Below are positions 46,783-56,813 of a stretch of 64,000 bases of DNA, piece by piece (the first letter of the stretch is position 1; the number at the start of each line of letters is the position of its first letter). The notes beneath the pieces were generated by a model that saw only the letters and a list, made by a program, of their open reading frames with translations, did not search any database and had not been told where the DNA came from. This stretch comes from Komagataeibacter melomenusus (GTDB lineage: Bacteria > Pseudomonadota > Alphaproteobacteria > Acetobacterales > Acetobacteraceae). The stretch lies in the NCBI RefSeq assembly GCF_013155395.1, contig NZ_JABJWC010000001.1:1-64000 (forward strand), read 5' to 3'. The position numbers and the translations under genes are program-made.

Positions 46783-46923
46783 GTTGAAAACACCGGAGAC
46801 GCGCCATGCTGCCCGGTCATTGTGAACACACCCGGCAGAAAAGCACGCTGACAGGCAGGAACGCGCATGCAACCTGTCACCGGCCCTTTCCGTTGCACGT
46901 GGACCTGTCAGAGGAGGAACGTC

Positions 46924-47169
46924 ATGTTCAGGATGCAGGTCAGAAATAATCCGGATATTCCCGTGCCGTCTGAACCGCCGACCACGGTGCCACCACCCAC
47001 ACCCATTCCGGATCCCGGGCCTGACCCGGATGACGGTCCGCTGGATGATCCCCGACCGGATATACCGGACTGGGGCAGTGATGACGAACCGCTTGATCCG
47101 CCCACGGATGACCCGCTTGATCCGTTTGCACCCAATGAGAAAGACAGGGGAAGCGTCGAAGACTGGTAA
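46924..47169 (+). CDS. Small Pro/Asp-rich protein
   Basis: An 81-residue acidic protein: PxP and DP repeats (PPTPIPDPGPDPDDGPLDDP) over most of the length, no membrane segment, no fold expected. The ATG at 46924 has AGGAGGAAC in front, so it is probably translated. Function unknown. Confidence 0.5.
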   Translation: MFRMQVRNNPDIPVPSEPPTTVPPPTPIPDPGPDPDDGPLDDPRPDIPDWGSDDEPLDPPTDDPLDPFAPNEKDRGSVEDW

Positions 47170-47240
47170 GCTGCGGGTTTACATTTCGTGACGGGAACAC
47201 AGCCGGTTAGCGGATTAAGGTTGGGGTTCCAACAGGTGAG

Positions 47241-47705
47241 ATGCCGCTACTCTCCATGTCCAACCATAATACAGGACGTGTCTTCACGTTCTTCGTACCT
47301 GTCCTCGTGATGGCTATATCAGGCTGTCACCAACTGCCCGACCATACCGATAAATGCTGGCGCGCGCCATCGTCGCACAATAGTAGCGTGCATGGCAGCA
47401 TAACCACGGGCTTTGGCGTCGGCAGCGGGCGCGGCATGATGGGTGGTTTTCCCATGGGCGGCATGACAGGCGCAGGCGGTATGCCCGGCCCGATGCCGAC
47501 GGGTATGGGGCCCGGCATGGAGCAGAGCAGTCCCTTCACGGAAGAACAGACCGCCAGGAACAGCCTGCCAAAAGACTGCATGCCGCCTGATTTCCCCATG
47601 CGCGCACAAAGTTCCGCCCACCAGACGACCACCCCGCCAACCCAGCCTGCGGTCCAGCAGGTTCCCGATACGGTAGAAGTATCCGGCATCCGCATCGGTC
47701 CGTGA
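47241..47705 (+). CDS. Putative lipoprotein with Gly/Met-rich stretch
   Basis: A 154-residue protein with a signal peptide (VFTFFVPVLVMAISGC) ending in a lipobox, then a Gly/Met/Pro-rich stretch (GGMTGAGGMPGPMPTGMGPG) and a Gln/Thr/Pro-rich tail. Met-rich repeats can bind copper, but this is only suggestive. No family recognised. It belongs to the set of low-complexity exported proteins at this end of the island. Confidence 0.5.
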   Translation: MPLLSMSNHNTGRVFTFFVPVLVMAISGCHQLPDHTDKCWRAPSSHNSSVHGSITTGFGVGSGRGMMGGFPMGGMTGAGGMPGPMPTGMGPGMEQSSPFTEEQTARNSLPKDCMPPDFPMRAQSSAHQTTTPPTQPAVQQVPDTVEVSGIRIGP

Positions 47706-48294
47706 ACTGATCCATGTCTTATATCCATTCTGAATGGAAATGATCAGTTCTCATGTCGCATATACAGTACAGTCGCGACATAGAGTCAGAGGGCTGCGCG
47801 GGAGTTCGTGACGGGATGAGAAGAGGGGAGAGAGGCTCGCCTACGCCCGTCATGGAGTTCACCGTCATGACGATCCGAATGCCTGGATCAGCCAGGCCCC
47901 TGTCTGATCCGTTAAAGCCGATGTGCGATATCCGACTTCTGCCTCATCAGTCAGGCAATCGGCCTGCAACCCGAAAACTCGGGGCAGGACATCCGGCACG
48001 ACCGTTTTTCAGACCGAAACCGGACAGGATTCCCATGGAGATCCTGCAGTCCAAGCAGGCTGCCGCCTGCAAGTCTTTCTATCCGGTTCCCCTATCACCG
48101 GCCAGATCGGTTGCGGCCGCGTAGCTTCGTGCCGTCTTAATCAGTTCCGTTCCGTAACTGCTTCACAGGCAGTCGGGAACACTCCGGTATGCCCCGGAAG
48201 CAGCATGGCATCGCCATTCATACCGGGAAGTCCTGCAGACATCAGGAACACGAAACAGATTGATCCCAACAGACAAGACATGGAGGATCTGAAC
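47706..48294. other. Intergenic stretch in front of alpA
   Basis: About 590 bases, no supported gene. Open frames exist but show no signals or familiar sequence. The stretch presumably holds the alpA promoter. Confidence 0.45.
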
Positions 48295-48501
48295 ATGGAC
48301 GCAACGGAATACAGACCCGACAACAGACTTCTACGTCTACGGGAGGTTACTGAAAGAACCGGACTGAGCCGGGCAACCATTTACCGGCATATCAGTAAAG
48401 GGACGTTCCCCAGACCACGCAAACTGTCCAGCGGCACAATTCGCTGGCATTCCGGCATTATCGAGGACTGGATCAACACCGCTGGAACATCAGGCACCTG
48501 A
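48295..48501 (+). CDS. AlpA-family phage/island regulator
   Basis: A 68-residue MerR-like HTH protein (LLRLREVTERTGLSRATIYR, then HISKGTFPRPRKLSSGTIRW). AlpA proteins activate excision of P4-like islands. ATG 48295 follows GGAGG at 7 bases. It ends 12 bases inside the 3' end of the convergent integrase gene. Confidence 0.85.
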   Translation: MDATEYRPDNRLLRLREVTERTGLSRATIYRHISKGTFPRPRKLSSGTIRWHSGIIEDWINTAGTSGT

Positions 48502-49719
48502 CCGGCGTTTTGTCGCAATCAGTTCCCCGAGGCTGACCTGGCCTTCGCTGACCAGGTCAGCCCAGACCTGCGCCAGTTCACGCCGCCGCTCCAGATAGAT
48601 CGCCCGATTGTACGCGCCTTCCACTTTATCCTTGAGCGAATGGGCCAGCATCACATCGATCACCTGCCGGTCACTTCTGAAACGCTCGTTCATGATGGTG
48701 GAAAACGATGCCCGGAAGCCATGCGGTACATGGCAGTGATGGAAACCCGCACGGTTAAGCAGATAACCCAGTGCATTTTCACTCATGACCTGTCTGGGGC
48801 GACGCGTATTGGGAAACAGATGCGGCCATCGCCCGCTGAATGGCCGGAGCGCCTCAAGGGTCGCAACGGCCTGCCGGGAAAGCGGCACCAGATGGTCGCG
48901 CTTCATTTTCATCCGTTCCGCCGGAATATTCCACAGGGGCTTTGGTCCATCGAGACCCTCAAAGTCAGCCCATTGTGCGAACCGTAATTCGCCTGGCCTG
49001 ACAGCCGTGAGATAGAGCAGCCGCAAGGCCAGAAGGGTCACGGGATGAGCCTCTTCGGCTTCTGTCCTGTGGACGAGGCTGCGTAAGCCTTCCAGATCCG
49101 TAATGGCGGGCTGCCGACCTCGTATGACGGGACGAAGGGCAGGCGCTACAACCGCAGCAGGATCGGAGGAACCACAACCAGATGCGATGGCATGCACAAA
49201 CACATCGCTCATGCGCTGACGGATGCGGTGGGCCGTCTCGATTGCCCCACGATCCTCGATCTGCCTCAGCACTGCAAGGACGACGGGAGGGGTAATCCCA
49301 TTGATCGGAACATGACCGAGTTTGGGAAAAATATCCCGTTCCAGACTGCGGATCACATCAAATGCATGGCGCGTGGCCCACAGAACCTTGCGCTGTTCAT
49401 ACCATTCGCGCGCGACAGCTTCAAAGGTCGTTGCCGTATTCACACGCGCGGCAAGGCGCACGATCTTTGCCTCCATCGAAGGATCACGACCTTCGCGAAG
49501 AATACGCCGGGCTTCTTCCCGCTCGGCCCGCGCTTCGGCCAGCGAGACACCAGGATAATGCCCGAGCGTCAGCAGTTTCTCCCGCTTTTCGAATTTGTAG
49601 CGGTACCGCCAGATCTTCTTTCCCGCCGGGGTGATATGCACGAACAGTCCGCCCGTGTCTGCCAGTCGCCAGGCCCTGTCTGCCGGCTTGGCCGAGCGGA
49701 TTTTAGCGTCGGTCAGCAT
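48490..49719 (-). CDS. P4-type tyrosine integrase
   Basis: A 409-residue integrase with an N-terminal DUF4102 domain (LTDAKIRSAKPADRAWRLAD), a core-binding region and a catalytic domain carrying Arg (LTAVRPGELRFAQW), His-x-x-Arg (PHGFRASFST) and Tyr (VEGAYNRAIYLERR). It starts at ATG 49719 behind GGAG (ATG 49731 possible) and lies 165 bases from the tRNA-Ser 3' end, pointing into the island. P4-type integrases insert at tRNA 3' ends, which fits the repeats found. Confidence 0.93.
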   Translation of the reverse strand: MLTDAKIRSAKPADRAWRLADTGGLFVHITPAGKKIWRYRYKFEKREKLLTLGHYPGVSLAEARAEREEARRILREGRDPSMEAKIVRLAARVNTATTFEAVAREWYEQRKVLWATRHAFDVIRSLERDIFPKLGHVPINGITPPVVLAVLRQIEDRGAIETAHRIRQRMSDVFVHAIASGCGSSDPAAVVAPALRPVIRGRQPAITDLEGLRSLVHRTEAEEAHPVTLLALRLLYLTAVRPGELRFAQWADFEGLDGPKPLWNIPAERMKMKRDHLVPLSRQAVATLEALRPFSGRWPHLFPNTRRPRQVMSENALGYLLNRAGFHHCHVPHGFRASFSTIMNERFRSDRQVIDVMLAHSLKDKVEGAYNRAIYLERRRELAQVWADLVSEGQVSLGELIATKRRSGA

Positions 49720-49883
49720 CGCAATCTCCATACCCGCTATGCCTGTTCTTCATACCCGCTCCATACCCGCTTTCTGACGAGATAGGATGAGACAAAACAG
49801 GAACTTTCGAGATGAAGAATGCGCCAAAACTGGCTGAAAACCAAGCTTTTTGACGCTATTTCACATTGTCTGAGAAGGAGAAT

Positions 49884-49899
49884 TGGCGGAGGGGAAGGG
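49884..49899. repeat. attR-like repeat within tRNA-Ser 3' end
   Basis: TGGCGGAGGGGAAGGG here is the CCA end, acceptor stem and part of the T arm of the tRNA. It is repeated at 20223-20238. Island integration regenerates the tRNA at one end and leaves the copy at the other. Confidence 0.75.
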
Positions 49900-49976
49900 A
49901 TTCGAACCCTCGATACGACTTGACATCGTATAACGGTTTAGCAAACCGCCGCCTTCAGCCACTCGGCCACCCCTCC
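49884..49976 (-). tRNA. tRNA-Ser (anticodon GCU)
   Basis: On the minus strand, GGAGGGG pairs with CCCCTCC before the discriminator G and an encoded CCA. The D arm has GGCCGAGTGG, the anticodon loop is TTTGCTAAA (anticodon GCT), there is a long variable arm, and the T loop is GGTTCGAATCC. The long variable arm and sequence identify serine. Confidence 0.95.
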
Positions 49977-50075
49977 GCCGAAGAGCGCGTATTATAAGTA
50001 ACACGGCGTTTGCAGGGCTGCTTCTATCGTGTTGCAGCAACCCTGCATAGCCCTAAAATGCGTTAAAGCCGGTTT

Positions 50076-51524
50076 TTACAAAACTTTTTTCAGGGCTTCG
50101 TTCACCATGGCCGGATTGGCCTTGCCCGCCATGGCTTTCATCACCTGGCCCACAAAAAAGCCGAACAGCCGGTCCTTGCCGCCACGGTATTCTTCCACCT
50201 TGTCGGCATTACGGGCCATCACGTCGGCTACAGCAGCATCGATCGCGCCGGTGTCGGTCACCTGCTTGAGGCCCTTACGCTCCACAATGGCGGCGGCGCT
50301 GTCGCCAGTCTCGAGCATGTCCTCGAACACTTCCTTGGCAATCTTGCCATTGATGGTCTTGTCGGACACCAGATCCAGCATGCCGCCAAGGGCCGCAGCC
50401 GAGATCGGGCTGTCGGTAATGGTGCGGCCAGTGCGGTTGAGCGCACCGAACAGGTCGCCCGTTACCCAGTTGGCGGCAAGGCGGGCATCGCGGCCCTTGG
50501 CCACTTCCTCGTAATAATCGGCAATGGCCTGCTCAGCCACCAGCACGCTGGCATCGTAGCGGGGGATGCCATACTGCTTGATGAAGCGGTCGCGCTTGTC
50601 ATCCGGCAGTTCGGGCAGGGCACGCTCCAGTTCGTCCACCCAGGCCTGTTCTACAACCAGCGGCAGCAGGTCGGGGTCGGGGAAGTAGCGGTAATCGTGC
50701 GCATCTTCCTTGCTGCGCAGCGAGCGGGTCTCGTTACGCGAGGGGTCGAACAGGCGCGTTTCCTGATCCACTTCGCCGCCATCCTCCCACACCTCGATTT
50801 GGCGCGTGGCCTCGACCTCGATGGCGTGCATGACATAACGGATCGAGTTGACGTTCTTGATCTCGCAGCGCGTGCGGAACGGTTCGCCCGCCTTGCGCAC
50901 CGACACGTTCACATCGGCACGCATGGAGCCTTCCTCCATGTTGCCATCGCATGTGCCCAGATAGCGCAGGATCTGGCGCAGCTTGCGCAGATAGGCGCCA
51001 GCTTCCTCCGGGCAGCGGATGTCGGGCTCGCTCACGATCTCCATCAGCGCCACGCCAGCGCGGTTGAGGTCGATGAAGGAGCGGGCAGGGTCCTGGTCAT
51101 GCATGGACTTGCCCGCATCCTGCTCCATGTGCAGGCGCGTGATGCCGATATGGCGCACGGTGCCATCGGCCAGTTCGATCTCGACCGTGCCTTCGCCCAC
51201 GATCGGGTGGGTGAACTGGCTGATCTGGTAGCCCGTGGGCAGATCGGCATAGAAGTAGTTCTTGCGGTCGAACCGGCTTTCCAGGTTGATGCGCGCGCGC
51301 AGGCCGAGCCCGGTGCGGATGGCCTGGGCCACGCATTCCTGGTTCAGCACCGGCAGCATGCCCGGAAAGCCCGCATCGACCAGGCTCACATGCGTGTTCG
51401 GCTCGCCGCCATAGGACGCCGATGCCCCGGAGAACAGCTTGGAATGGCTGATGACCTGCGCATGGACCTCAAGGCCCACCACGATTTCCCAAGCGCCGGT
51501 CCTGCCTTCGATCGTATAGGTCAT
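50076..51524 (-). CDS. gatB: Aspartyl/glutamyl-tRNA amidotransferase subunit B
   Basis: A 482-residue subunit that phosphorylates and transamidates mischarged Glu- or Asp-tRNA. It has [44 protein letters not shown] and [13 protein letters not shown] (catalytic cradle), and the C-terminal YqeY-like domain ending in VNEALKKVL. Its ATG overlaps the gatA stop. Alphaproteobacteria lack GlnRS or AsnRS in part, so the complex is essential. Length normal. Confidence 0.95.
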   Translation of the reverse strand: MTYTIEGRTGAWEIVVGLEVHAQVISHSKLFSGASASYGGEPNTHVSLVDAGFPGMLPVLNQECVAQAIRTGLGLRARINLESRFDRKNYFYADLPTGYQISQFTHPIVGEGTVEIELADGTVRHIGITRLHMEQDAGKSMHDQDPARSFIDLNRAGVALMEIVSEPDIRCPEEAGAYLRKLRQILRYLGTCDGNMEEGSMRADVNVSVRKAGEPFRTRCEIKNVNSIRYVMHAIEVEATRQIEVWEDGGEVDQETRLFDPSRNETRSLRSKEDAHDYRYFPDPDLLPLVVEQAWVDELERALPELPDDKRDRFIKQYGIPRYDASVLVAEQAIADYYEEVAKGRDARLAANWVTGDLFGALNRTGRTITDSPISAAALGGMLDLVSDKTINGKIAKEVFEDMLETGDSAAAIVERKGLKQVTDTGAIDAAVADVMARNADKVEEYRGGKDRLFGFFVGQVMKAMAGKANPAMVNEALKKVL

Positions 51525-53005
51525 TTCGCGGCCTCCGCACGGATGGCAGGACGGTGGGTGAAGCCTGCGGCCTGTTCCAGCGCGCTGCCGGTGGCCAGCA
51601 GGGTTTCCTCGTCAAACGGGCGACCGATGAGCTGCAGGCCCAGCGGCAGGCCGGTCGCCCCCAGTCCCACGGGCACGGACATGGCGGGCATGCCAGCCAT
51701 GGAGGCCGGCACGGTGAAAATATCGTTCAGGTACATCTGGACCGGATCATCACTCTGTTCACCCTGCACGAAGGCAGGGGTGGGTGCCGTGGGGGTGAGC
51801 AGCACATCCACCTTCTGGAAAGCCTCGGTAAAGTCGCGGCGGATGAGCGTACGCACCTTCTGGGCCTTCAGGTAATAGGCATCATAATAGCCAGCCGAGA
51901 GCACGTAGGTGCCCATCATGATGCGGCGGCGCACCTCGGGGCCGAAGCCTGCGCGGCGGGTGGCTTCATACATGGCATCGAGCGTATCACCCGGCACGCG
52001 CTCGCCAAAACGCAACCCGTCATAGCGGGCGAGGTTGGACGAGCACTCGGCAGGAGCCACGATGTAATAGGTGGCAAGGCCGTATTTGGTGTGGGGCAGG
52101 GACACATCCACGATCTCGCAGCCTGCCGCCTTGAGCCATGCGATGCCCTGCTGCCAGGCCGCCCCGATTTCGGCGGAGAGGCCCTCGGCGCGGTATTCGG
52201 CGGGAATGCCCACCTTCAGCCCCTTGAGGCTCCGGCCTATGGCTGCGGAATAATCCGGCACGTCGCAGTTGACGCTGGTGCTGTCGCGCTCGTCAAATCC
52301 GGCCATGGACTGGAGCATGATGGCGCAGTCGCGCACGCTGCGCGCCATGGGGCCTGCCTGGTCAAGCGAGGAGGCATAGGCAATGGTGCCAAACCGGCTG
52401 CACCTGCCATAGGTGGGCTTGAGCCCGACAATGCCGCAATAGGCGGCAGGCTGGCGGATGGACCCGCCGGTATCGGTGCCGGTTGCCCCCATGGCCAGCC
52501 CGGCGGCCACGGCGGCGGCCGACCCACCCGACGAGCCACCAGGCACCAGCGCCGCGTCATCGCCATTGCGCTTCCACGGGTTTTCAACTGGGCCAAAGGC
52601 GGAGGTGATGTTGGCCGACCCCATGGCGAATTCATCAAGGTTGGTCTTGCCCACGAACACCGCGCCATCGCGCAGCAGGTTGGCCGTGACCGTGCTTTCA
52701 TAGGGGGGCACGAAGTTCCTGAGGATGTTGCTTGCCGCCGTGGTCCGCACGCCATTGGTACAGAACAGGTCCTTGATGCCGAGCGGGATGCCGGTCAGGC
52801 TGCGGGCCTCGCCCCTGGCCAGCACCTCATCCGCCTGCTGCGCGGCCTTGAGCGCTGCCTCACGGGTGGGGGTGATGTAGGCGTTCAGGCGCGGGTTGAG
52901 CGCGTCGATGGCATCGACATGCGCGCGCACCAGTTCCACGGCGCTGAATTGGCGCGCACGCAGGCCGCTTGCGGCATCGGCAATTGTCAGTTCGGTCAGG
53001 CTCAT
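51521..53005 (-). CDS. gatA: Aspartyl/glutamyl-tRNA amidotransferase subunit A
   Basis: A 494-residue amidase-signature enzyme. The Ser-cisSer-Lys triad is visible: Lys in [13 protein letters not shown], the Ser residues in [20 protein letters not shown] and [16 protein letters not shown]. It releases ammonia from glutamine for GatB. The start at 53005 ([14 protein letters not shown]) is one base pair after the gatC stop region and matches the family; the longer frame to 53089 would overlap gatC. Confidence 0.95.
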   Translation of the reverse strand: MSLTELTIADAASGLRARQFSAVELVRAHVDAIDALNPRLNAYITPTREAALKAAQQADEVLARGEARSLTGIPLGIKDLFCTNGVRTTAASNILRNFVPPYESTVTANLLRDGAVFVGKTNLDEFAMGSANITSAFGPVENPWKRNGDDAALVPGGSSGGSAAAVAAGLAMGATGTDTGGSIRQPAAYCGIVGLKPTYGRCSRFGTIAYASSLDQAGPMARSVRDCAIMLQSMAGFDERDSTSVNCDVPDYSAAIGRSLKGLKVGIPAEYRAEGLSAEIGAAWQQGIAWLKAAGCEIVDVSLPHTKYGLATYYIVAPAECSSNLARYDGLRFGERVPGDTLDAMYEATRRAGFGPEVRRRIMMGTYVLSAGYYDAYYLKAQKVRTLIRRDFTEAFQKVDVLLTPTAPTPAFVQGEQSDDPVQMYLNDIFTVPASMAGMPAMSVPVGLGATGLPLGLQLIGRPFDEETLLATGSALEQAAGFTHRPAIRAEAAK

Positions 53006-53006
53006 C

Positions 53007-53294
53007 TTATTCAACAACCTTGGGCACGGTATAGAAGGGGCCAACGGCGTCAGGCGCGTTGGACAGTACGGCATCGCGGCAGTTGCCATCGGTCACCACG
53101 TCCGGGCGCGTGCGCAGGGCGGCATGGCCCGTGCCGACCATGGGGGTCACCCCCTCGACATCGACCTCATTCAACTGCTCGACCCAGCCGAGGATCCCGT
53201 TAAGCTCCCCTTGCAGGGCGGGAACATCAGACTCGTCAATACCAATCCGTGCCAGTCTGGCAATGCGGCGGACGGTCGCGGGATCAAGCGACAT
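53007..53294 (-). CDS. gatC: Aspartyl/glutamyl-tRNA amidotransferase subunit C
   Basis: A 95-residue Gat[41 protein letters not shown], and the tail [13 protein letters not shown]. It stabilises the GatAB complex. It is the first gene of gatC-gatA-gatB and is divergent from ruvX. Confidence 0.95.
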   Translation of the reverse strand: MSLDPATVRRIARLARIGIDESDVPALQGELNGILGWVEQLNEVDVEGVTPMVGTGHAALRTRPDVVTDGNCRDAVLSNAPDAVGPFYTVPKVVE

Positions 53295-53369
53295 GAAGCA
53301 ATAACTTTCCATCAGAACAGGGGCAGAATATCCTGCAACGCAGGACCGCTGAGGAACATACCCCCGACC

Positions 53370-53846
53370 ATGCCCCTGTTCAACATATCCGATCTCCGCG
53401 CAGGCCTGCGCCGCGACCAGCGCCTGCTTGGCCTTGACCCCGGCAAAAAGACAATCGGCATCGCCCTGTCTGATGTGGGCCTGATGCTGGCCTCCCCGCA
53501 TATGGGGCTCAAGCGCGCAAAACTGTCGGTCAATGCGGCGGAAATCGGCAGGATTGCCCGCGCGCAGGATGTGGGCGGCCTGGTGGTGGGCCTGCCGCTG
53601 TCGCTTGATGGCAGCTTCGGCCCCGCAGCCCAGGCCGCGCGCGACTGGACGCTGAACCTGTCCGACATGACCGGCCTGCCTGCGGCCATGTGGGATGAAC
53701 GGCTGTCTTCCTCCGCCGTCAACCGCTTCCTCATTGCCGAGGCCGACATGACGCGCCAGCGCCGGGGCGAGGTGGTGGACCAGATGGCGGCGGCCTATAT
53801 CCTTCAGGCCGCCCTCGATGCATCGATCCCGCAAGGGCAAGGGTAG
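53370..53846 (+). CDS. ruvX: Holliday junction resolvase-like protein RuvX/YqgF
   Basis: A 158-residue RNase-H-fold protein: [20 protein letters not shown] (catalytic Asp), [32 protein letters not shown] and [16 protein letters not shown] (last acid). It is linked to 16S rRNA end processing and recombination. The ATG at 53370 fits the family. Confidence 0.92.
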   Translation: MPLFNISDLRAGLRRDQRLLGLDPGKKTIGIALSDVGLMLASPHMGLKRAKLSVNAAEIGRIARAQDVGGLVVGLPLSLDGSFGPAAQAARDWTLNLSDMTGLPAAMWDERLSSSAVNRFLIAEADMTRQRRGEVVDQMAAAYILQAALDASIPQGQG

Positions 53847-54010
53847 GGACACTTTCGAATTCGTGATGGCATGACTGGATTGTGCCAAAACCGGACCCCG
53901 GCGGTGCGGGGGCTGCTATGCTGCCCCCACCACCGGCGCGCACCGGGACGTGACCCCTCCCAAACGCTTCTCTCGCCGGACCCATGTTGCATAAACAAGG
54001 ATGCCCGGCC

Positions 54011-54946
54011 ATGCGCCTGCCACACCTGCCGTACCTTCATATCCATGTGCATGACCGCCCGCTGGCAGGCGACCCGCACCCGCACAACCTGTTTCACTGG
54101 AAGCTGTATTTCTGCGAGGCGATCGCCACCGCCATCCTCATGATCCTTGGCCTGAGTGCTGTCATCCTGCTCAGCGCGCCTGCCAGCCCGCTGGGTGCGG
54201 TGCTCATGCACCATCCCTATATCCAGACCGCGCTGTGCGGGCTGTGCTTTGGCCTGTCAGGCACGGCAGCGGCCATGACGCCGTTCGGCAAAGTCAGCGG
54301 GGCGCATATCAACCCTTCCGTCACACTGGCGTTCTCCCTGGCCAAGCGCATCGGCGGGGTGGATGCGCTCAATTACATGATCGCGCAGGTCATCGGCGCC
54401 TTTATCGGCACGGCGGTGGTGTATGAAGCGGGCAGGCTGATCGCCTGGTGGGGCAACATGGCCGTGGCGGTGCATTATGGCGCCACCGTGCCGTATGGCC
54501 AGATCTCGGTCTGGTGGGCCATGTGGTCGGAAATGTTCGTGACCGCGGCGCTGATCGCCATGCTGTACTGGCTGGCCGCCCACCCGCGGTGGAAGTTCAT
54601 CACGCCCTGGTCGGGCGGGTTGTTCTTTCTCGTGCTCAACCCCATTACGGCATGGCTTTCGGGCAATAGCGTCAATTTTGCCCGCACGCTGGCCCCGGCA
54701 CTGTTTGCCGGGCAGTGGTCGGGGCTATGGATATACGTGGTGGGGCCTTTTGCCGGGGCGTCGCTTGCGGTCATGGCCATCCGCATGAACCTTCTGGGCA
54801 AGTTGCACCTGCTTGAGGCGCGTCTGGTCAATTTTGGCCATCATGGCCGCGTGCCGGGGCTTGATGACCCGCACCGCAAGCTCAACCACCCCGATGACCC
54901 CGACCATGTGCCCCCCGCCGCCAGCGGCACGTCGGGGCCGGGCTGA
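54011..54946 (+). CDS. Aquaporin/glycerol facilitator family protein with altered NPA motifs
   Basis: A 311-residue MIP-family channel with six membrane segments. The first pore motif is SGAHINPSVTLAF, so NPA is NPS. The second is SGNSVNFARTLAPALF, so NPA is NFA with the pore Arg retained. The N and C termini are polar and His/Pro-rich. The gene next door encodes dihydroxyacetone kinase, so glycerol or a related solute is a plausible cargo. The ATG at 54011 is preferred for its AAGG; ATG 53984 adds nine residues. Confidence 0.85.
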   Translation: MRLPHLPYLHIHVHDRPLAGDPHPHNLFHWKLYFCEAIATAILMILGLSAVILLSAPASPLGAVLMHHPYIQTALCGLCFGLSGTAAAMTPFGKVSGAHINPSVTLAFSLAKRIGGVDALNYMIAQVIGAFIGTAVVYEAGRLIAWWGNMAVAVHYGATVPYGQISVWWAMWSEMFVTAALIAMLYWLAAHPRWKFITPWSGGLFFLVLNPITAWLSGNSVNFARTLAPALFAGQWSGLWIYVVGPFAGASLAVMAIRMNLLGKLHLLEARLVNFGHHGRVPGLDDPHRKLNHPDDPDHVPPAASGTSGPG

Positions 54947-55072
54947 GCTGGCAGGCCCGCGCAAGGCGCAACCCACACGTGACATATTCCGTTATTTTGC
55001 TACGGGGGAATTAGCGGCCATAGTGCCGCGCCGCCATGCCTGCCATGGGCTGCCGAGGGAGAGTGCATAAGA

Positions 55073-56707
55073 ATGAAGCGTTTTTTCAACACGCGCGAAA
55101 CCGTTGTCACCGAAGCGCTGGACGGGTTCCTGCGTTCAAGTGCTGGCCATCACCTGTGCCGCCTGGATGGCTACCCTGATACCTGCGTCATCATGCGCCG
55201 CGAGATCGACCGGCGCGAGGTTTCGGTCATTTCAGGGGGCGGGTCGGGGCATGAGCCTGCGCATGCGGGTTTTGTCGGCCATGGCATGCTGACGGCCGCG
55301 GTGTGTGGCGCACTGTTCGCCTCTCCCTGCGTCGATGCGATCCTGGCCGCGATCCTGGCCACGACGGGGGAGGCAGGCTGCCTGCTGGTGGTCAAGAACT
55401 ATACCGGCGACCGGCTGAACTTCGGCCTCGCCGCCGAGCGCGCCCGCGCGCTGGGCAAGAAGGTGGAAATGGTGACCGTGGGCGATGACATCGCCCTGCC
55501 GGGTTCAACAACCCCGCGTGGTGTTGCGGGCACGGTACTGGCGCACAAGCTGGCGGGCTATGGCGCGGCACAGGGCTGGTCGTTCGAGCATGTGACCGAA
55601 TTCGTGCGCGATGGCACGCGACGCATGCGCACCATTGGCCTGGCACTGGAAGACTGCAACCCCTATGAGCCCGCCCGCGCCAGCCGCCTGACCTCCGACC
55701 AGGCGGAGCTTGGCCTGGGCATTCATGGCGAGCCGGGCGCGCAGCGCATTGCCGTTGCCGGTGCGAATGACCTGATGGCGCTGGCCGCCAGCACGCTGGA
55801 AGCCAGCCTGCCCACCACCGTGCGCAATACCCGCTTCGCCCTCGTGCTCAACAACCTTGGCACCGTGCCGGAGGTGGAAATGGCGCTGCTGCTCGAGGCC
55901 TTCAGCCACACGCCACTTGCCCGCCGCATCTCGCACGTGATCGGCCCGGCACCGCTCATGACGGCGCTGGACATGAACGGCTTCTCGCTCACCCTGATCG
56001 AACTTGACGAGGCCATCACCACCGCCCTGCAGGCTCCCGCCCAGCCACGCGCATGGCCCGGCATCACCCCATTCGGCAGCCCCAGCGTGGCCCCCATGCC
56101 CGCCATGCCCGATGCCTTTCCCTTCACGCCCAGCCATAATGCGGCTGTTGCCAGCCTGCTGGCGCGGGGGGCTGAAATACTGGTGGCGAACGAAGCGGCG
56201 CTGAACGAACTCGATGGCAAGATCGGCGATGGCGATGCAGGCTCCACCTTTGCCAGTGCTGCGCGTGACATCACCGCCGTGCGCGACCGCCTGCCCATGA
56301 ACGACCCGCACCAGCTCATGGCCACCATCGGCAATATCCTGACCCAGCATGCCGGTGGCTCGAGCGGGGTGCTGTTCGCCATCATGTTCTCGGCGGCAGG
56401 CCACAGCAAACAGCCCTGGCAGCAGGCCCTGCGTGAAGGGCTGGCCCATATGATGGAATGCGGCGGCGCCAAGCCGGGCGACCGCACCATGATCGACGCG
56501 CTGCACCCCGCCCTTGAAGTGCTGGCCGCAGGCGGCACGCTGCAACAGGCTGCCAAAGCCGCGCGCAAGGGTGCGGATGCCACCACCACCATGGACAGCG
56601 CCCGCGCAGGCCGCGCCGCCTATGTGCCCAGCGAGCATGTGCGCAACGTGCCCGACCCCGGTGCCGAGGCCGTGGCCCGCCTGCTTGAAGGGCTGGCCGC
56701 TGGCTGA
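55073..56707 (+). CDS. Dihydroxyacetone kinase, DhaK-DhaL fusion
   Basis: A 544-residue ATP-dependent kinase that turns dihydroxyacetone into its phosphate. The DhaK part has SGGGSGHEPAHAGFVGHGML and the substrate-binding His218 in GIHGEPGAQR. The DhaL part (from about 355) has IGDGDAGSTF and HAGGSSGVLF. In acetic acid bacteria dihydroxyacetone arises from glycerol oxidation, so the enzyme lets it enter metabolism. Fused form is common in eukaryotes and some bacteria. It starts 126 bases after the aquaporin. Confidence 0.92.
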   Translation: MKRFFNTRETVVTEALDGFLRSSAGHHLCRLDGYPDTCVIMRREIDRREVSVISGGGSGHEPAHAGFVGHGMLTAAVCGALFASPCVDAILAAILATTGEAGCLLVVKNYTGDRLNFGLAAERARALGKKVEMVTVGDDIALPGSTTPRGVAGTVLAHKLAGYGAAQGWSFEHVTEFVRDGTRRMRTIGLALEDCNPYEPARASRLTSDQAELGLGIHGEPGAQRIAVAGANDLMALAASTLEASLPTTVRNTRFALVLNNLGTVPEVEMALLLEAFSHTPLARRISHVIGPAPLMTALDMNGFSLTLIELDEAITTALQAPAQPRAWPGITPFGSPSVAPMPAMPDAFPFTPSHNAAVASLLARGAEILVANEAALNELDGKIGDGDAGSTFASAARDITAVRDRLPMNDPHQLMATIGNILTQHAGGSSGVLFAIMFSAAGHSKQPWQQALREGLAHMMECGGAKPGDRTMIDALHPALEVLAAGGTLQQAAKAARKGADATTTMDSARAGRAAYVPSEHVRNVPDPGAEAVARLLEGLAAG

Positions 56708-56813
56708 AACACCATGCGGAACAATGACCGGCTGGTGGTTGTTCCGCGCGGGGCAAAATCTCATCGCCCCAAGGGGTAGCGCATGATAACAGATGGCTAC
56801 CCCGGCCAGAAAA

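Noticed and set aside
51554-53203. A 549-codon plus-strand frame across gatA
   Set aside because: Antisense to gatA with no recognisable domain; gatA is certain.
53295-53888. Long N-terminal extension of gatC
   Set aside because: It would run through ruvX on the other strand; GatC is about 95 residues in all relatives.
55505-56764. A 419-codon minus-strand frame across dihydroxyacetone kinase
   Set aside because: Antisense shadow; the kinase has all catalytic motifs.
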